64,000 bases of DNA from Lentinus brumalis. Lineage: Eukaryota; Basidiomycota; Agaricomycetes; Polyporales; Polyporaceae. Below are positions 53,901 to 62,983 of this stretch, piece after piece. The stretch covers positions 62,001-126,000 of the forward strand of contig MARA01000009.1 of assembly GCA_001792895.1 (NCBI GenBank). The letters are read 5' to 3'. The position numbers were made by a program, and so were the translations under genes. Position 1 is the stretch's first letter. The number at the start of each line of letters is the position of its first letter. The notes under the pieces are model-generated. The model was not told the DNA's origin. It saw nothing but the letters and a program-made list of their open reading frames with translations, and searched no databases.

Positions 53901-56900
53901 TGGCGGCGCCCATGGTTGTTTCTTACCTCATGGGCTGGGGTGACTTGAAGGCGTCTCACACGTACTCGCCGCTGTACTGGTCGTCATTTATGGGCGGGCT
54001 CCTCAGGGCGTTTCCAGCGCTGCGCCAAGCCACTCGGTCAGTCTATCAGTGTGCCTACCGTCGCATGCACCACTTACGTGTCTTCAGGCGCACGCAAGAT
54101 GACGCGGGAGATCAGCACCCCGGTGAGGATAACGATGCACATGGGCTGGATCCCACGTCACCGGAGGCGCAGGAACAGGCGGAGGCGCAGGCGGCAGAGG
54201 TATGTCAGACTGCCTCGTTGGATTGCTAGAGTTCACTGTCGACTAATTGCGCCTACAGGACGGCAACGACAATGTCACCCTTGACATCAACTCTTCGGGG
54301 TACTGTACGCGAAATCACAACTCACAGACTACATGCTCCGTGGCGACGACCTCTCCGATATGTCCGTCTTCCGCTTTGCCATGGACACGTATGAGGCCAA
54401 TATTCGCAGTGACGAACGGGACTCGCCCGACGTTGATGCGGATACCGCTCGTCGTCCGGGACGCCCAAGACATGCCCGTTCCCACTATCGGCCTGGGCAC
54501 CCGTGCGTCCGCACAAAGCATCGCGTGTTCCGGGCGCATGGCCATCGCTCGCTGGTCAACATAGTTGGGCGATGGTTTGGGCGCAGCGACGACCCGGACA
54601 CCCGCGACACATACTGCGCCACCATGTTACTGCTCCTGAAGCCCTGGCGCACAATTTCCACTGACCTGAAGATGCCCCATGAGACGTGGGAGGACACGTT
54701 CGCGTCGTTCATGGCCACCGCCGACGAGGACGAGAAGTATGTTGTCTCTGGCGCGCAGTATTTTCACGAATGCGCAGCGGCAGCTGATGCGGATCGCAAG
54801 GACGAGGACGCCACAGAACTCCCCATGGGCCGACGCGGCGAGCAGGACGACATCTTTGACGAGCTAGGCGAGGACGTTGATCCGGCAGCGTTCGGTGGAC
54901 AGGACGGGCATTACACAGAGGAGTCCATCGCCGCGCTGAAATCCTCGCAGACCAATCTCGCCGAGCGGCTGCACGCGCTGCACGCGATCCAGGTTGCGAA
55001 GTATGTAGGGGTCTTCTCTGATGCTGCCGCCAGCGCGTGGGACGTTTCACTTGCGCATCCTGTTGTCCCCGCTAGCGGAGGGGACCTCACGAGCATGGAG
55101 GGCTGGCGTGAGGCAATGGCTGCCGATGTCTTGACACGCCAAAACGCCAACGACGGCGCGTCAGGTGAAGCACGCAGTGTTCCCGCGGTCGGTCCCGATG
55201 TCACCGCCGCCATGCCCACGCGTTCTACGAACCCCGCTCCCACAGTCCACCACCAACCGGTTGACGAAGCCAATGTTGAGGACGCTCTGCAGCCCGTTGA
55301 CGTTGCTTGCCTACGCCCGGACCAGTTTCGAGCCTACTCCATCATCACCTGGCATCTGGACGCCACCCTCGCCGGTGTTGACATCCCGCCGCTACGCATG
55401 ATTTTGTACGGCGAGGGAGGCACCGGCAAGTCGTGAGTGATTCAGACGGTGACGCAAGCGTTTGCTGCCAGAGGCTGCACGTACATGCTCGTGAAAGCTG
55501 CGTACACCGGAATTGCGGCGTCGCTCATCGACGGGAAGACCACGCATGTCATCGCTCACGTCTCACGTCAAGAAGAAGGCGAAGATGTCTGACGAGACGA
55601 GGCGGCTGTTGCAGGCGTTCTGGAGGGGCAAGAAGTACTTGGTGCTCGACGAGTTTTCCATGTTGGCCAAATCCTTCATCGCGGTATTGTCCCGCAACAT
55701 CGGCATCGGCATGCACGGCGAGCCCGCCGATGGCGATATGTCGTTTGGCGGGCTAAGCGTCATCCTGTGTGGGGATTTGCACCAATTTCCTCCCGTGGCC
55801 ACGGGGCCCTCGGAGGCGCTGTACACGCCTACCGACATTGCCGCCGACCTGGAACAGCCTGACCGTGTCCTCGGTCGCCGCATCTATGAGGAGTTCACCA
55901 CGGTCGTGATCCTGAAGGAGCAGATGCGGGTGAGCGACCCCGTGTGGCGGGACTTCCTGGTGCATCTACGCTACGGCAAAGTCACGAAGGAGCATCTCAC
56001 CATGTTGCGCACCCTCATATTGTCGCCCGCTCCTAACCCCACCCTGCTTGCGGAGGTTGGCACGCCTTGGGATGGCTCCAACGCATCGCTAGTTACACCT
56101 CGCCACGCAGTCCGTATTGATTGGAACACGTGGGCCTGTCGAAAGCGTTGCGGGGAGCTCGGTCAGCGATTGTACGTCGTCAACTGCGCAGGATCACATC
56201 AAGGGGTCCCCTCTTACCATGCAAGAACGGGTCGCGGTTCTGGGCCGCATGAAAACGGCCAAGCGTCGCAAGACCAGAGACCTTCCGGAAACCATAGAGC
56301 TGGCGGTGGGCATGAAGTGATGGTCACCAGTAACATTCAAACTGACCTCGATCTTGCGAACGGGGCCAGAGGCGAAATCATGGCCATCATCTTGCATGCG
56401 GAAGAGGACGTGACTGAGGTGTCCCCGGTGATCGTCCTGAAACACATGCCTGCGTACGTCCTGGTGAAAATGGCACGCACACGGGCGTCCCAGCTTGAGG
56501 GCTTGGACGAAGGGGTCATACCAGTGGAGCCCTTGAAAACGACCATGCAGATAGAACTCACCCAGCGCGATGGCAATCCCCTCAAACGCACGGTTACCCG
56601 GCGACAATTTCCTATCACACCTGCGTACGCGTTCACTGATTACCGATCGCAAGGCCAGACGATTCCGACCGTGCTGGTGGACCTCAAATCGCCGCCTAGC
56701 GGCCGACTGTCGCTGTTCAACTTGTATGTGGCGCTCTCGCGAAGCAGCGGCAGGGCTACCATCTGTCTTCTGCGGGACTTTGAAGACGAAATGTTCTTGC
56801 AGGAGCACGACGCGCAGCTTTTGGACGAGGATGCAGAGCTGGATCGGTTGGACGAGCACACGAAGAAGTGGTGGACGGACATGAGTCAAGCGGCTGATGA

Positions 56901-56937
56901 CAGTCGCACTGTTACAGCCCACAGGTACGTCGCGTGA
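50908..56937 (+). pseudogene. Helitron Rep-helicase (HUH endonuclease plus Pif1-type helicase), mildly disrupted
   Basis: Exons 50908-52186, 52245-54199 and 54259-56937 with introns of 58 and 59 nt. The N-terminus is SAP-like ('LTRPELLELARGNL'). Next comes the Helitron_like_N/Rep region with the HUH motif 'GSLHLHMLLWLHN' (about 53210-53245) and the tyrosines in 'FYVSSYAGKKQAKNHN' (53720-53765). The Pif1 helicase carries Walker A 'GEGGTGKS' (55410-55433), 'LVLDEFSM' (about 55640) and 'VILCGDLHQFPPV'. It ends with 'AYAFTDYRSQGQTI' and 'LYVALSRSS'. Breaks: one missing base near 54299 (G run), TGA 55434-55436 right after Walker A, a frame change near 55563, and a +1/-1 pair at about 56183 and 56313. 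Helitrons move by rolling-circle replication. This copy is recent or partly mis-sequenced. Confidence 0.9.
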
Positions 56938-56974
56938 CGTCATCTCCCACGCGCTCACGTGCTAACGTTCGATA

Positions 56975-58015
56975 TCAGCGCGTGTCGTGCACCGCGATGC
57001 CGGTGAGTTGGTGACGACTTCTTTGGACCTTTATTGTACCCCCATCATCTGGCTTGTTACATTGCAATCCACAAACACTTAGTATACTGCTGTCTACGTA
57101 TCTCGCACGGCAGCTACCCATGGCGGTCGTCCGCAAACTTCTCGTCGCCCAATAAAACACCCTCGCCCATGTCGTCACAGAGACACTCTCCCCGCACGGC
57201 CTCATGTCCAGCCTCCAAATTAGCCCGCTCTGCAACTGCACGCACGCCGGGGGAATCATGCGAGCTCGCAAGGCACCCCGGTCGGTGAACCTGCGAGGCT
57301 GCGCGGGACAGGCCCATCGCGCGGCAGCACACGGAAAGCCACGGCACTCCGGCCACGCGTCGGCGTAGAGGCGCAAGTCCAAACGTCTACCTGCCCAGTG
57401 CCGCACGTAATAGTCCTCGTCGTCAAGACCTTCGGCGAGGAGACCGCGTCGGTGGAACAGAAGCGAGGGGTACACGGTGCCGAAGTACTGTGGGTTGACG
57501 TACGTGATTTCGACGGATGATCGCCGAGCGACCATGGGCGTGAGGGGATTGTCCGTTGTGCTCTCGTACACCCTCACCACCCCCTTGGCGGTATAGAACA
57601 ACCCCATCGCCTGTATCCCATGCTCCCTCATGACTCCGTCCTCGTCGTCCTCCGCCAACTTCAGCGACATCATCCGGCCTCGTTGGTTGTGCGTGATCTC
57701 GTGCAGGATGGCAGGGAAATTGTCCGTTGGCGCGAAGACCTCCAGCTCTCTGCAGAACATGGTAGGGTCGCGGAGCATCCACGCCACGGCCACGTCGCCT
57801 CCAATAAAGCACGACAAGCGCGGCAGTCTGTGCAGCAGTTGACGGGCCTTGGGGACGAAGTCCTGGCACAGGTGCGCCAACGCCTGCCGGAGAATGGCAG
57901 CCACAGCGAACAACGTCGCACGAGAGCACGCGTGCAGCGTCATCATGGTCGGCATGTCCATGCGAGAGCAGATCACGGCTTGGGCGTCGCCAGACAGGTC
58001 GAGGAAATGGCGCAT
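56975..58015 (-). CDS. F-box/GG-motif family protein, copy 1
   Basis: Convergent with the Helitron gene (38 bp between stops). From ATG 58015 the N-terminus 'DLSGDAQAVICSRMDMPTMM' followed by 'LHACSRATL' looks like an F-box helix pair. Next comes 'CFIGGDVAVAWMLRD' and '...LEVFAPTDNF', the GG...(D/E)hF.P.D.F pattern shared with the genes at 58.3-59.4 and 61.8-62.8 kb. The Cys-rich end 'WACPAQPRRFTDRG' is shared as well. The continuous frame runs to 56975. By comparison with the paralogues ('PCPEVCDRVHGG') the true end may be 'CLCDDMGEGVLLGDE...' in another frame (stop at 57114), reached by one missing base near 57190. The ORF extends upstream to 58282, but the F-box start argues for 58015. Function unknown. 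Confidence 0.6.
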   Translation of the reverse strand: MRHFLDLSGDAQAVICSRMDMPTMMTLHACSRATLFAVAAILRQALAHLCQDFVPKARQLLHRLPRLSCFIGGDVAVAWMLRDPTMFCRELEVFAPTDNFPAILHEITHNQRGRMMSLKLAEDDEDGVMREHGIQAMGLFYTAKGVVRVYESTTDNPLTPMVARRSSVEITYVNPQYFGTVYPSLLFHRRGLLAEGLDDEDYYVRHWAGRRLDLRLYADAWPECRGFPCAAARWACPAQPRRFTDRGALRARMIPPACVQLQSGLIWRLDMRPCGESVSVTTWARVFYWATRSLRTTAMGSCRARYVDSSILSVCGLQCNKPDDGGTIKVQRSRHQLTGIAVHDTR

Positions 58016-58294
58016 GTCAATGGTTGTGTACGGACGTGAGCAGCGCACGGAGATGGATGTGTGGACGCAGTTGAGGAGGGGCGCAGGGTCGGTTTCTGTG
58101 CACCAAGCGTCCGCACACCGACGCCCTGCCGCCCGCATCACAGCTCCGGCCACGATTCCGCAGTCCATATGGCACACAGGCACGGCGGAACGCCACAATC
58201 GGCAGCATTTAGGCACTGCTGCCCAGTCGCCGTGTCCCCTGTAAGTTGGTGTATGTGCATTGTGCGTCCCAGTGCTATACATTATTTTGACCGT

Positions 58295-59353
58295 CTACAG
58301 ACCTGCCACGACCGCCTTCAAAGTCATCCTGCACCCGCCGCGCAATAACTGCAACCCTCCGTGGCAATCCGCCGAGCAAGTCGGCCCACCGCGCCACCAA
58401 AAGATCGTGTCAACGACCTCCTCGTAATCAACCGTCCGATCGATGCGAGCACGGACCGGCAATGGCACGCCTCCAGCGCAGTGCCGGTCGCCGAAGTACC
58501 GACGCGCACATGAGCAACCCACGGAAGTCACACCGCCGCAAGTCGGTGTCGGCGACCACACCTTCCAATCTAGCGACATGTCCCATCCCTGCGCCCGCCA
58601 CGCCTGGACAGAAACGGTCATGGCGCGTCCAGTAAGGTCCCGAGATGGGTTAAGAAGAGCGCGGCCGGCACTCGTCAGGTCAACGTATGCGGAGTGGTAG
58701 TCGCGAGGGCCGACGTAATTGACGAGCGCGGAGTTCCACTCGGAGGGCATAGGGTAGAGTGCGGAGTCGACGGTGCTCTGGACAATGAAGATGGAGAAGT
58801 CGCCCTTCGTCACGTAAGCCACTTGCCTGACCCCACGGACACCCGTGCGAGGAGCGACGAGGTCTGTTGGCGGGGCGGGGTCGGCGGGAGATGCGGACAA
58901 CGGCTGCCCGGGGCCAGCAGTGCCGGCGGGCTCATCGTGGCCAGCCCCGGGCGGCGGCGTGGATCGTCGTAACGTCGGAGGGGTGGCCACGCGGAATCCT
59001 TCGACGTGGACCAGAAACGCCATGACGTCGGAGAATTCGTCGAACGGTGTGAATATCTCGAGGAAAGGAGGGGCGGCGTAGGCGGGGAAGAGCACATGCA
59101 GTGCCGCCAGACCTCCAATCACCGAGCGTGCGCCAGCCAACATCGCGACGAATAAATCGTACTGGGTGATTGCACCGTCGACCACACGGTAGACGCGGCG
59201 GGCGACCATGGCGCAGGCATACGCGTCCCACGTAGTGTTCACGCAACGCGCATGGGTGATGCCTTTCACGTCCAGGTACGAGAAGATCTCCTCCGTCAGC
59301 TCCGGTAGCATGCTCGGCAGGGGGCACATGGAGGGGAAGGCGGTTCTTTGCAT
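58295..59353 (-). CDS. F-box/GG-motif family protein, copy 2, 352 residues
   Basis: A single intact exon. The F-box is clear near the N-terminus: 'LPELTEEIFSYLDVKGITHA' and 'RCVNTTWDAYA'. Residues about 75-115 carry 'VIGGLAALHVLFP' and 'FLEIFTPFDEFSDVMAFL', the pattern common to the set, which resembles the GG/GS...(D/E)h(D/E) arrangement of a nucleotidyltransferase fold without a full acidic triad. A Pro-rich insert (residues 130-170) follows, then a Cys-rich tail ('GCSCARRYFGDRHC', 'GPTCSADCHG'). F-box proteins normally link substrates to SCF ubiquitin ligases through Skp1. A TATA box lies 57-63 bp upstream. It lies about 280 bp from copy 1 in tandem. Confidence 0.7.
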   Translation of the reverse strand: MQRTAFPSMCPLPSMLPELTEEIFSYLDVKGITHARCVNTTWDAYACAMVARRVYRVVDGAITQYDLFVAMLAGARSVIGGLAALHVLFPAYAAPPFLEIFTPFDEFSDVMAFLVHVEGFRVATPPTLRRSTPPPGAGHDEPAGTAGPGQPLSASPADPAPPTDLVAPRTGVRGVRQVAYVTKGDFSIFIVQSTVDSALYPMPSEWNSALVNYVGPRDYHSAYVDLTSAGRALLNPSRDLTGRAMTVSVQAWRAQGWDMSLDWKVWSPTPTCGGVTSVGCSCARRYFGDRHCAGGVPLPVRARIDRTVDYEEVVDTIFWWRGGPTCSADCHGGLQLLRGGCRMTLKAVVAGL

Positions 59354-59409
59354 TGGCGGGGAGGGCGGGTTACGGGGGGTGGCCGAGCGTAGTCACGCGC
59401 GGACGTGGG

Positions 59410-59416
59410 TATATAT
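59410..59416 (-). promoter_or_regulatory. TATA box for the 59.35-kb F-box gene
   Basis: Minus-strand catatatac about 60 bp upstream of the ATG at 59353; 44 bp from the stop of the next gene. Confidence 0.55.
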
Positions 59417-59459
59417 GCGGCACAAGGCCAAACAACGACATACATTGACTGCCAGAAAC

Positions 59460-60540
59460 CTACAGCTCGGTACGGAAGTTGTCCTCCACAATGCCAATCG
59501 TGCTACGAGGTCGCGCATAGAGAAGGGATAACGCGCACAGTTCGAACGACACCGTCCAGCTGCCAGACTTGTCGCTCTGCACATGGCGTACACACCGCGA
59601 CTGCATCAACACGACGTCACCGGGAATGAGATCGTTCATTCCCACCGCCCGCATCAGCAGCCGTTGACAATACTTGTCTGACGCATCATAAAACGCGCGA
59701 AACTAGTGGTAACATGAGGGCGCAGACTGTGATTGGCATAATGTGGATCTCACCGGCGTGGTAGAAGGCACTGCGACCTTCGCGGTCAAGCAAGTTCTCT
59801 CGATGTCCACGAGCTCTGGGAACACGTCAGCTTAGCAGGGAGGACAGCCGGTCGAATGACTCACTCGTTTTTGGCGATGAGCGGCGCAGCAGGTTGACCA
59901 TTCGCGTGCGGTCGCACTCACGAAGCAGCCTGATCGTGACCGACACCGTCGTCTCGCAGTCCACATAAGCATCTAGGAGCATGTGTTCTATCGTGCCCAC
60001 GGTCCACGCATCGACCGCCATACCATCCACGCTGAGAGTGTCCGCGTGCGCACCGGTACCCCATGTAGCAGTGGCCGGGATCACGCCCAAGGGGAAAATC
60101 GCGGCCTGGGGCTGCACAAATCGCGCGATGTTGTCTATGCGGCTGCGGACGTTGTAGTGGGCATAATTGAGGGCAGAGCAGCAGTAAGACTTACAAGAAG
60201 CTTGCCAGTGGCATCAAGGGGCGAGAGAGGACGAGCATGTCTTTGAGCACGTCGTCAGCACGCTGTGGCGCATGGGCGCGGGCAGCGCCGTCCCCGAGGA
60301 TGTCGACAGAACTGGAACGAAGACCCGGCGCTGAGTGACAATGGAGCAAGCATAGCACACGTTGCACTCACCGCGCGCGGGCGGCTGGCATTGGTGTCGC
60401 GTGAGGAAGCAGGTGATGGCGAGAAGAGGGCGGGTGCGCAGGGCATAGGCTGGCTTCAACGTTGCACTGTCGCCGCTGAACCCTGGTTGGGCGCGTATGT
60501 CCATGCCGTCGTACGAGAATGCGGCGGCCACCGTAGGCAT
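59460..60540 (-). CDS. GDVVL-family protein, right copy, 285 residues, intact
   Basis: Five exons (60540-60372, 60330-60195, 60142-59865, 59815-59754 and 59672-59460) sum to exactly 286 codons with all phases right. The first exon reads 'AFSYDGMDIRAQPGFSGD' and 'LRTRPLLAITCFLTRHQC'. The middle reads 'RIDNIARFVQPQAAIFPLGV' and 'VDGMAVDAWTVGTIEHM', then 'VSVTIRLLRECDRTRMVNLL'. The last exon has 'MNDLIPGDVVLMQSRCVRHV' and 'GSWTVSFELCALSLLY'. The hGDVVhh strand followed by alternating strands resembles the first strands of OB folds in RPA/POT1-type ssDNA-binding proteins; this is inference only. Paralogue of the gene at 47-48 kb on the other side of the Helitron. Confidence 0.7.
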
Positions 60541-61071
60541 TCCTTATGCCGACGCCAAGGGTTCTGGGCCAGCGGCATCGGCGCAATGTGGCGCTAAGCG
60601 ATCCTCAATTCCGTACGTCGGGGGGTTCCAGGGTGGCAACATGGCGTATTTATGAAGGTCTCGAAGTGGACGGCGTGGTGAGACACAAACAGTCGTCCCG
60701 CACTGCCCTGTCAAACCGAGGTGGCCAGCCAGTAACACGTCCTCCTGCTGTCGCTAACCCCTTGCCCAGCCATTATGACACAGCTGAAACTCACCGCAGA
60801 CGCATCGGCCGAGCTGGTCGGACGAAAGGTTGCCCTGAACCCTGTGCAGGTGAGTTTGGCCGTCCGCAACGTGGATTGCGGCTGAGTGATGTTCAGCAGC
60901 GTCACCATATTCCGATCGCGGCAGTGCCGTGTTCAAGGTACGCGGCACAAGGCCGTACCGTACGGTCGGGATGGATGATCGAACGGCAGGGGAGAGGATC
61001 GACGTGGGTGTATGTATGCCCTGACAGCGGAGAGACCAAAGCGAAATTGTAATGTATATGGGCGGCATCCG
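60541..61071. other. Gap with TATA-like element and a possible small plus-strand ORF
   Basis: Minus-strand cataaatac (60647-60654) is a likely TATA box for the gene starting at 60540. On the plus strand, ATG 60777 opens 35-36 codons ('KLTADASAELVGRKVALNPV') up to a donor-like cag|gtgagt. Candidate downstream exons run into the minus-strand gene, so no gene is called. Confidence 0.35.
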
Positions 61072-61673
61072 TTAACTCGGTGCGGTGGGGTTGACGTTAT
61101 GGGCGTTTCCGTAAAGTCGGACTTCGGCCGAAGCACTGCTCGTACCGCCAGCCATCAGTTTGACGTCGACCTCGCCATGGCAGGTCTGTGTCAATGTTTC
61201 CACACACAAAGGGCCGATGGAGACCAGAAGTCGTCGCTGCGCGAAGCATCTCTTTCAGCTGCGTCACAGTGTTGGTACAATGGGGAAGGCACTCACCGGC
61301 AAAATCACACCTGCATATCGGGACAGCACCAATTGAGAGGGCGCCGATGACAGATCTGGAGGAAAGTAGAGGCTGTAGCCCTCGCCCCGCGTGACATCTT
61401 GTGCAAACGGTGCGCCCGGAACATTGTCGCCCACCACATCCCACCGCACCCCAGCGCGAATCACATCGTCCCGGACGCCGTAGATGACCAGGGAGCCTAG
61501 CACCAAAGCCTAGCACAAAGAGATCAGTTTGGTTGACCGCAACACGACCAGTTCTGACTGACTACACTGTCTTTGCGCTTGTTCGGTACACCTAGATAAA
61601 GGTCCACGGACAGCAGCACACTGCCTTCGGGCGTTGCGAGGGCCATGATGTTTTGAGAAAGCAACCCGCGCAT
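61072..61673 (-). CDS. Small beta-rich protein, 144 residues, intact
   Basis: Exons 61673-61566, 61509-61297 and 61185-61072 give 108, 213 and 114 nt, each in phase 0, with stop TAA at 61072-61074. The protein reads 'MALATPEGSVLLSVDLYLGV', 'GSLVIYGVRDDVIRAG', 'WDVVGDNVPGAPFAQDVTRG' and ends 'VRLYGNAHNVNPTAPS'. Alternating hydrophobic residues indicate a beta sandwich or barrel. There is no signal peptide and no known family. It is divergent from the 61.8-kb gene with only 102 bp between the ATGs, which share a tttatatgg element (61685-61693). Confidence 0.65.
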
Positions 61674-61684
61674 ATCTGCATCAA

Positions 61685-61693
61685 TTTATATGG
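61685..61693. promoter_or_regulatory. TATA-like element in a shared divergent promoter
   Basis: tttatatgg / ccatataaa lies between the divergent ATGs at 61673 (minus) and 61776 (plus). Confidence 0.45.
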
Positions 61694-61775
61694 ACGCTGA
61701 TCGAGCGCCGAACAGCGGCACACGAAAAGGTGAATGCGACCAAAGTGCGACGACACGTCCCTTCAGACTACCTCC

Positions 61776-62847
61776 ATGAATCATTTCCCTGATGTCACTG
61801 GGTAAGTAGGCGGCGCGAGGCTCATGCAGGAGTTGCACTCACCATGTTGATTGCGCGCACAGGTACTCCCCGCAGAACCTGTGGTTCGACATTGCAGCAC
61901 GCGATGAGTTCCCTACCCTGGTGAAGGGACGCACTCAGCACTCACGGGCATTGCGAGTGCTCACGAAGCAGGATCTGCGACGGGAGCACGGCATTCTGTT
62001 CTCTCGGTACGTCCGCAGGTCTCCCCTGATCCACCGCAACTCACCATGTCGCTGCAGAGTTGCCGTAGATGTCCCGAGGCTCTTTGGCATGATGCGCGAA
62101 GTGGAAGCCATCCTGGGTGGCTCTGCGCTGCTCCATATGCTGTGCCCCCTGTTCGACCACGTGCCGAACTACGACTTCTTCGTCCCTCTCGACGGCGTTC
62201 ACATCTTCACGTCGTACTTGATCAAGGAGGAGGGTTACGACGTGGACGACCTTGAAACGCGCCCCGGCAGCAACGGGTGCAGGCTCCACGACGTCACGTA
62301 CCTCTCGGGGATAGGACAGCGTGTCACGTTGACGAAAGGCGTCATCGTCGTGAACATCGTCGGCGTTGGTATTGCGGATGCATGGGACCGGGCGGAGGGG
62401 GCCATTGCCAGCGCATGGACAACGCTACTCATGAACTACGCCACGGCGGACTACATCGAGGTCGCCTACCCGACGCTCACTCTCATGGGACGCGGGCTAG
62501 TGCAATGGGATCGAGCCTTACACCCGTCGTTCCCCGAGGGTACGCGAATGACGGCGCTGGACAAGTACTGCAAACGCGGGTACGAGTTCCGTACACACGC
62601 AGCGGACTGGGACGTCGGAACAGACGGGGAGCTTCGCGCATGTCGCAGCTCGTGGGTGTGTCCTCTTCGTCGTCGTGCTTTTGGTGATGCAGGCTGCATG
62701 TGGGTGGCGATGAGGGATGGAGTCAGGCGCGAGGTGACCACGTCCTGGACTTTCGGGGGCGTCCCGTGTCCTGAGGTCTGCGATCGTGTCCATGGTGGGC
62801 AGAACGAGATCCATGTGGATTGGTGCGCATGTGGGATCGTGCAGTAG
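61776..62847 (+). CDS. F-box/GG-motif family protein, copy 3, 319 residues, intact
   Basis: Exons 61776-61801, 61863-62006 and 62058-62847 sum to exactly 320 codons. The second intron (51 nt) is in frame and stop-free, so an unspliced frame exists. The N-terminus ('MNHFPDVTGYSPQNLWFDIA') lacks a clear F-box. The core 'AILGGSALLHMLCPLFDHV' and 'YDFFVPLDGVHIFTSYLI' is the best example of the GGS...D-F-F-V-P-x-D pattern of this set, reminiscent of nucleotidyltransferase-fold proteins (hG[GS], then Dh[DE]h) but with the second acid not in the usual place. The tail 'SWVCPLRRRAFGDAGC', 'GGVPCPEVCDRVHGG' and 'DWCACG' is Cys-rich and may bind a metal. Same family as the genes at 57-59 kb, without their F-box. 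Confidence 0.7.
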
Positions 62848-62983
62848 ATAGTGTGTACGGAGGGAAGCGGCGGTATGCGTTCAATGCCAGTGTACACACA
62901 GCGCAAGAGCAGGTCCGGCAAGGGCAGTGTGTCCACAACAGCGGTGGCCGCGGCATCCCGGGGTCAAACTGAGAAAGTGCATT

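Noticed and set aside
58016..58282. N-terminal extension of the 58.0-kb F-box gene
   Set aside because: The frame is open, but the F-box normally starts near the N-terminus and the extension is Cys/Arg-rich without family likeness; kept as 5' flank.
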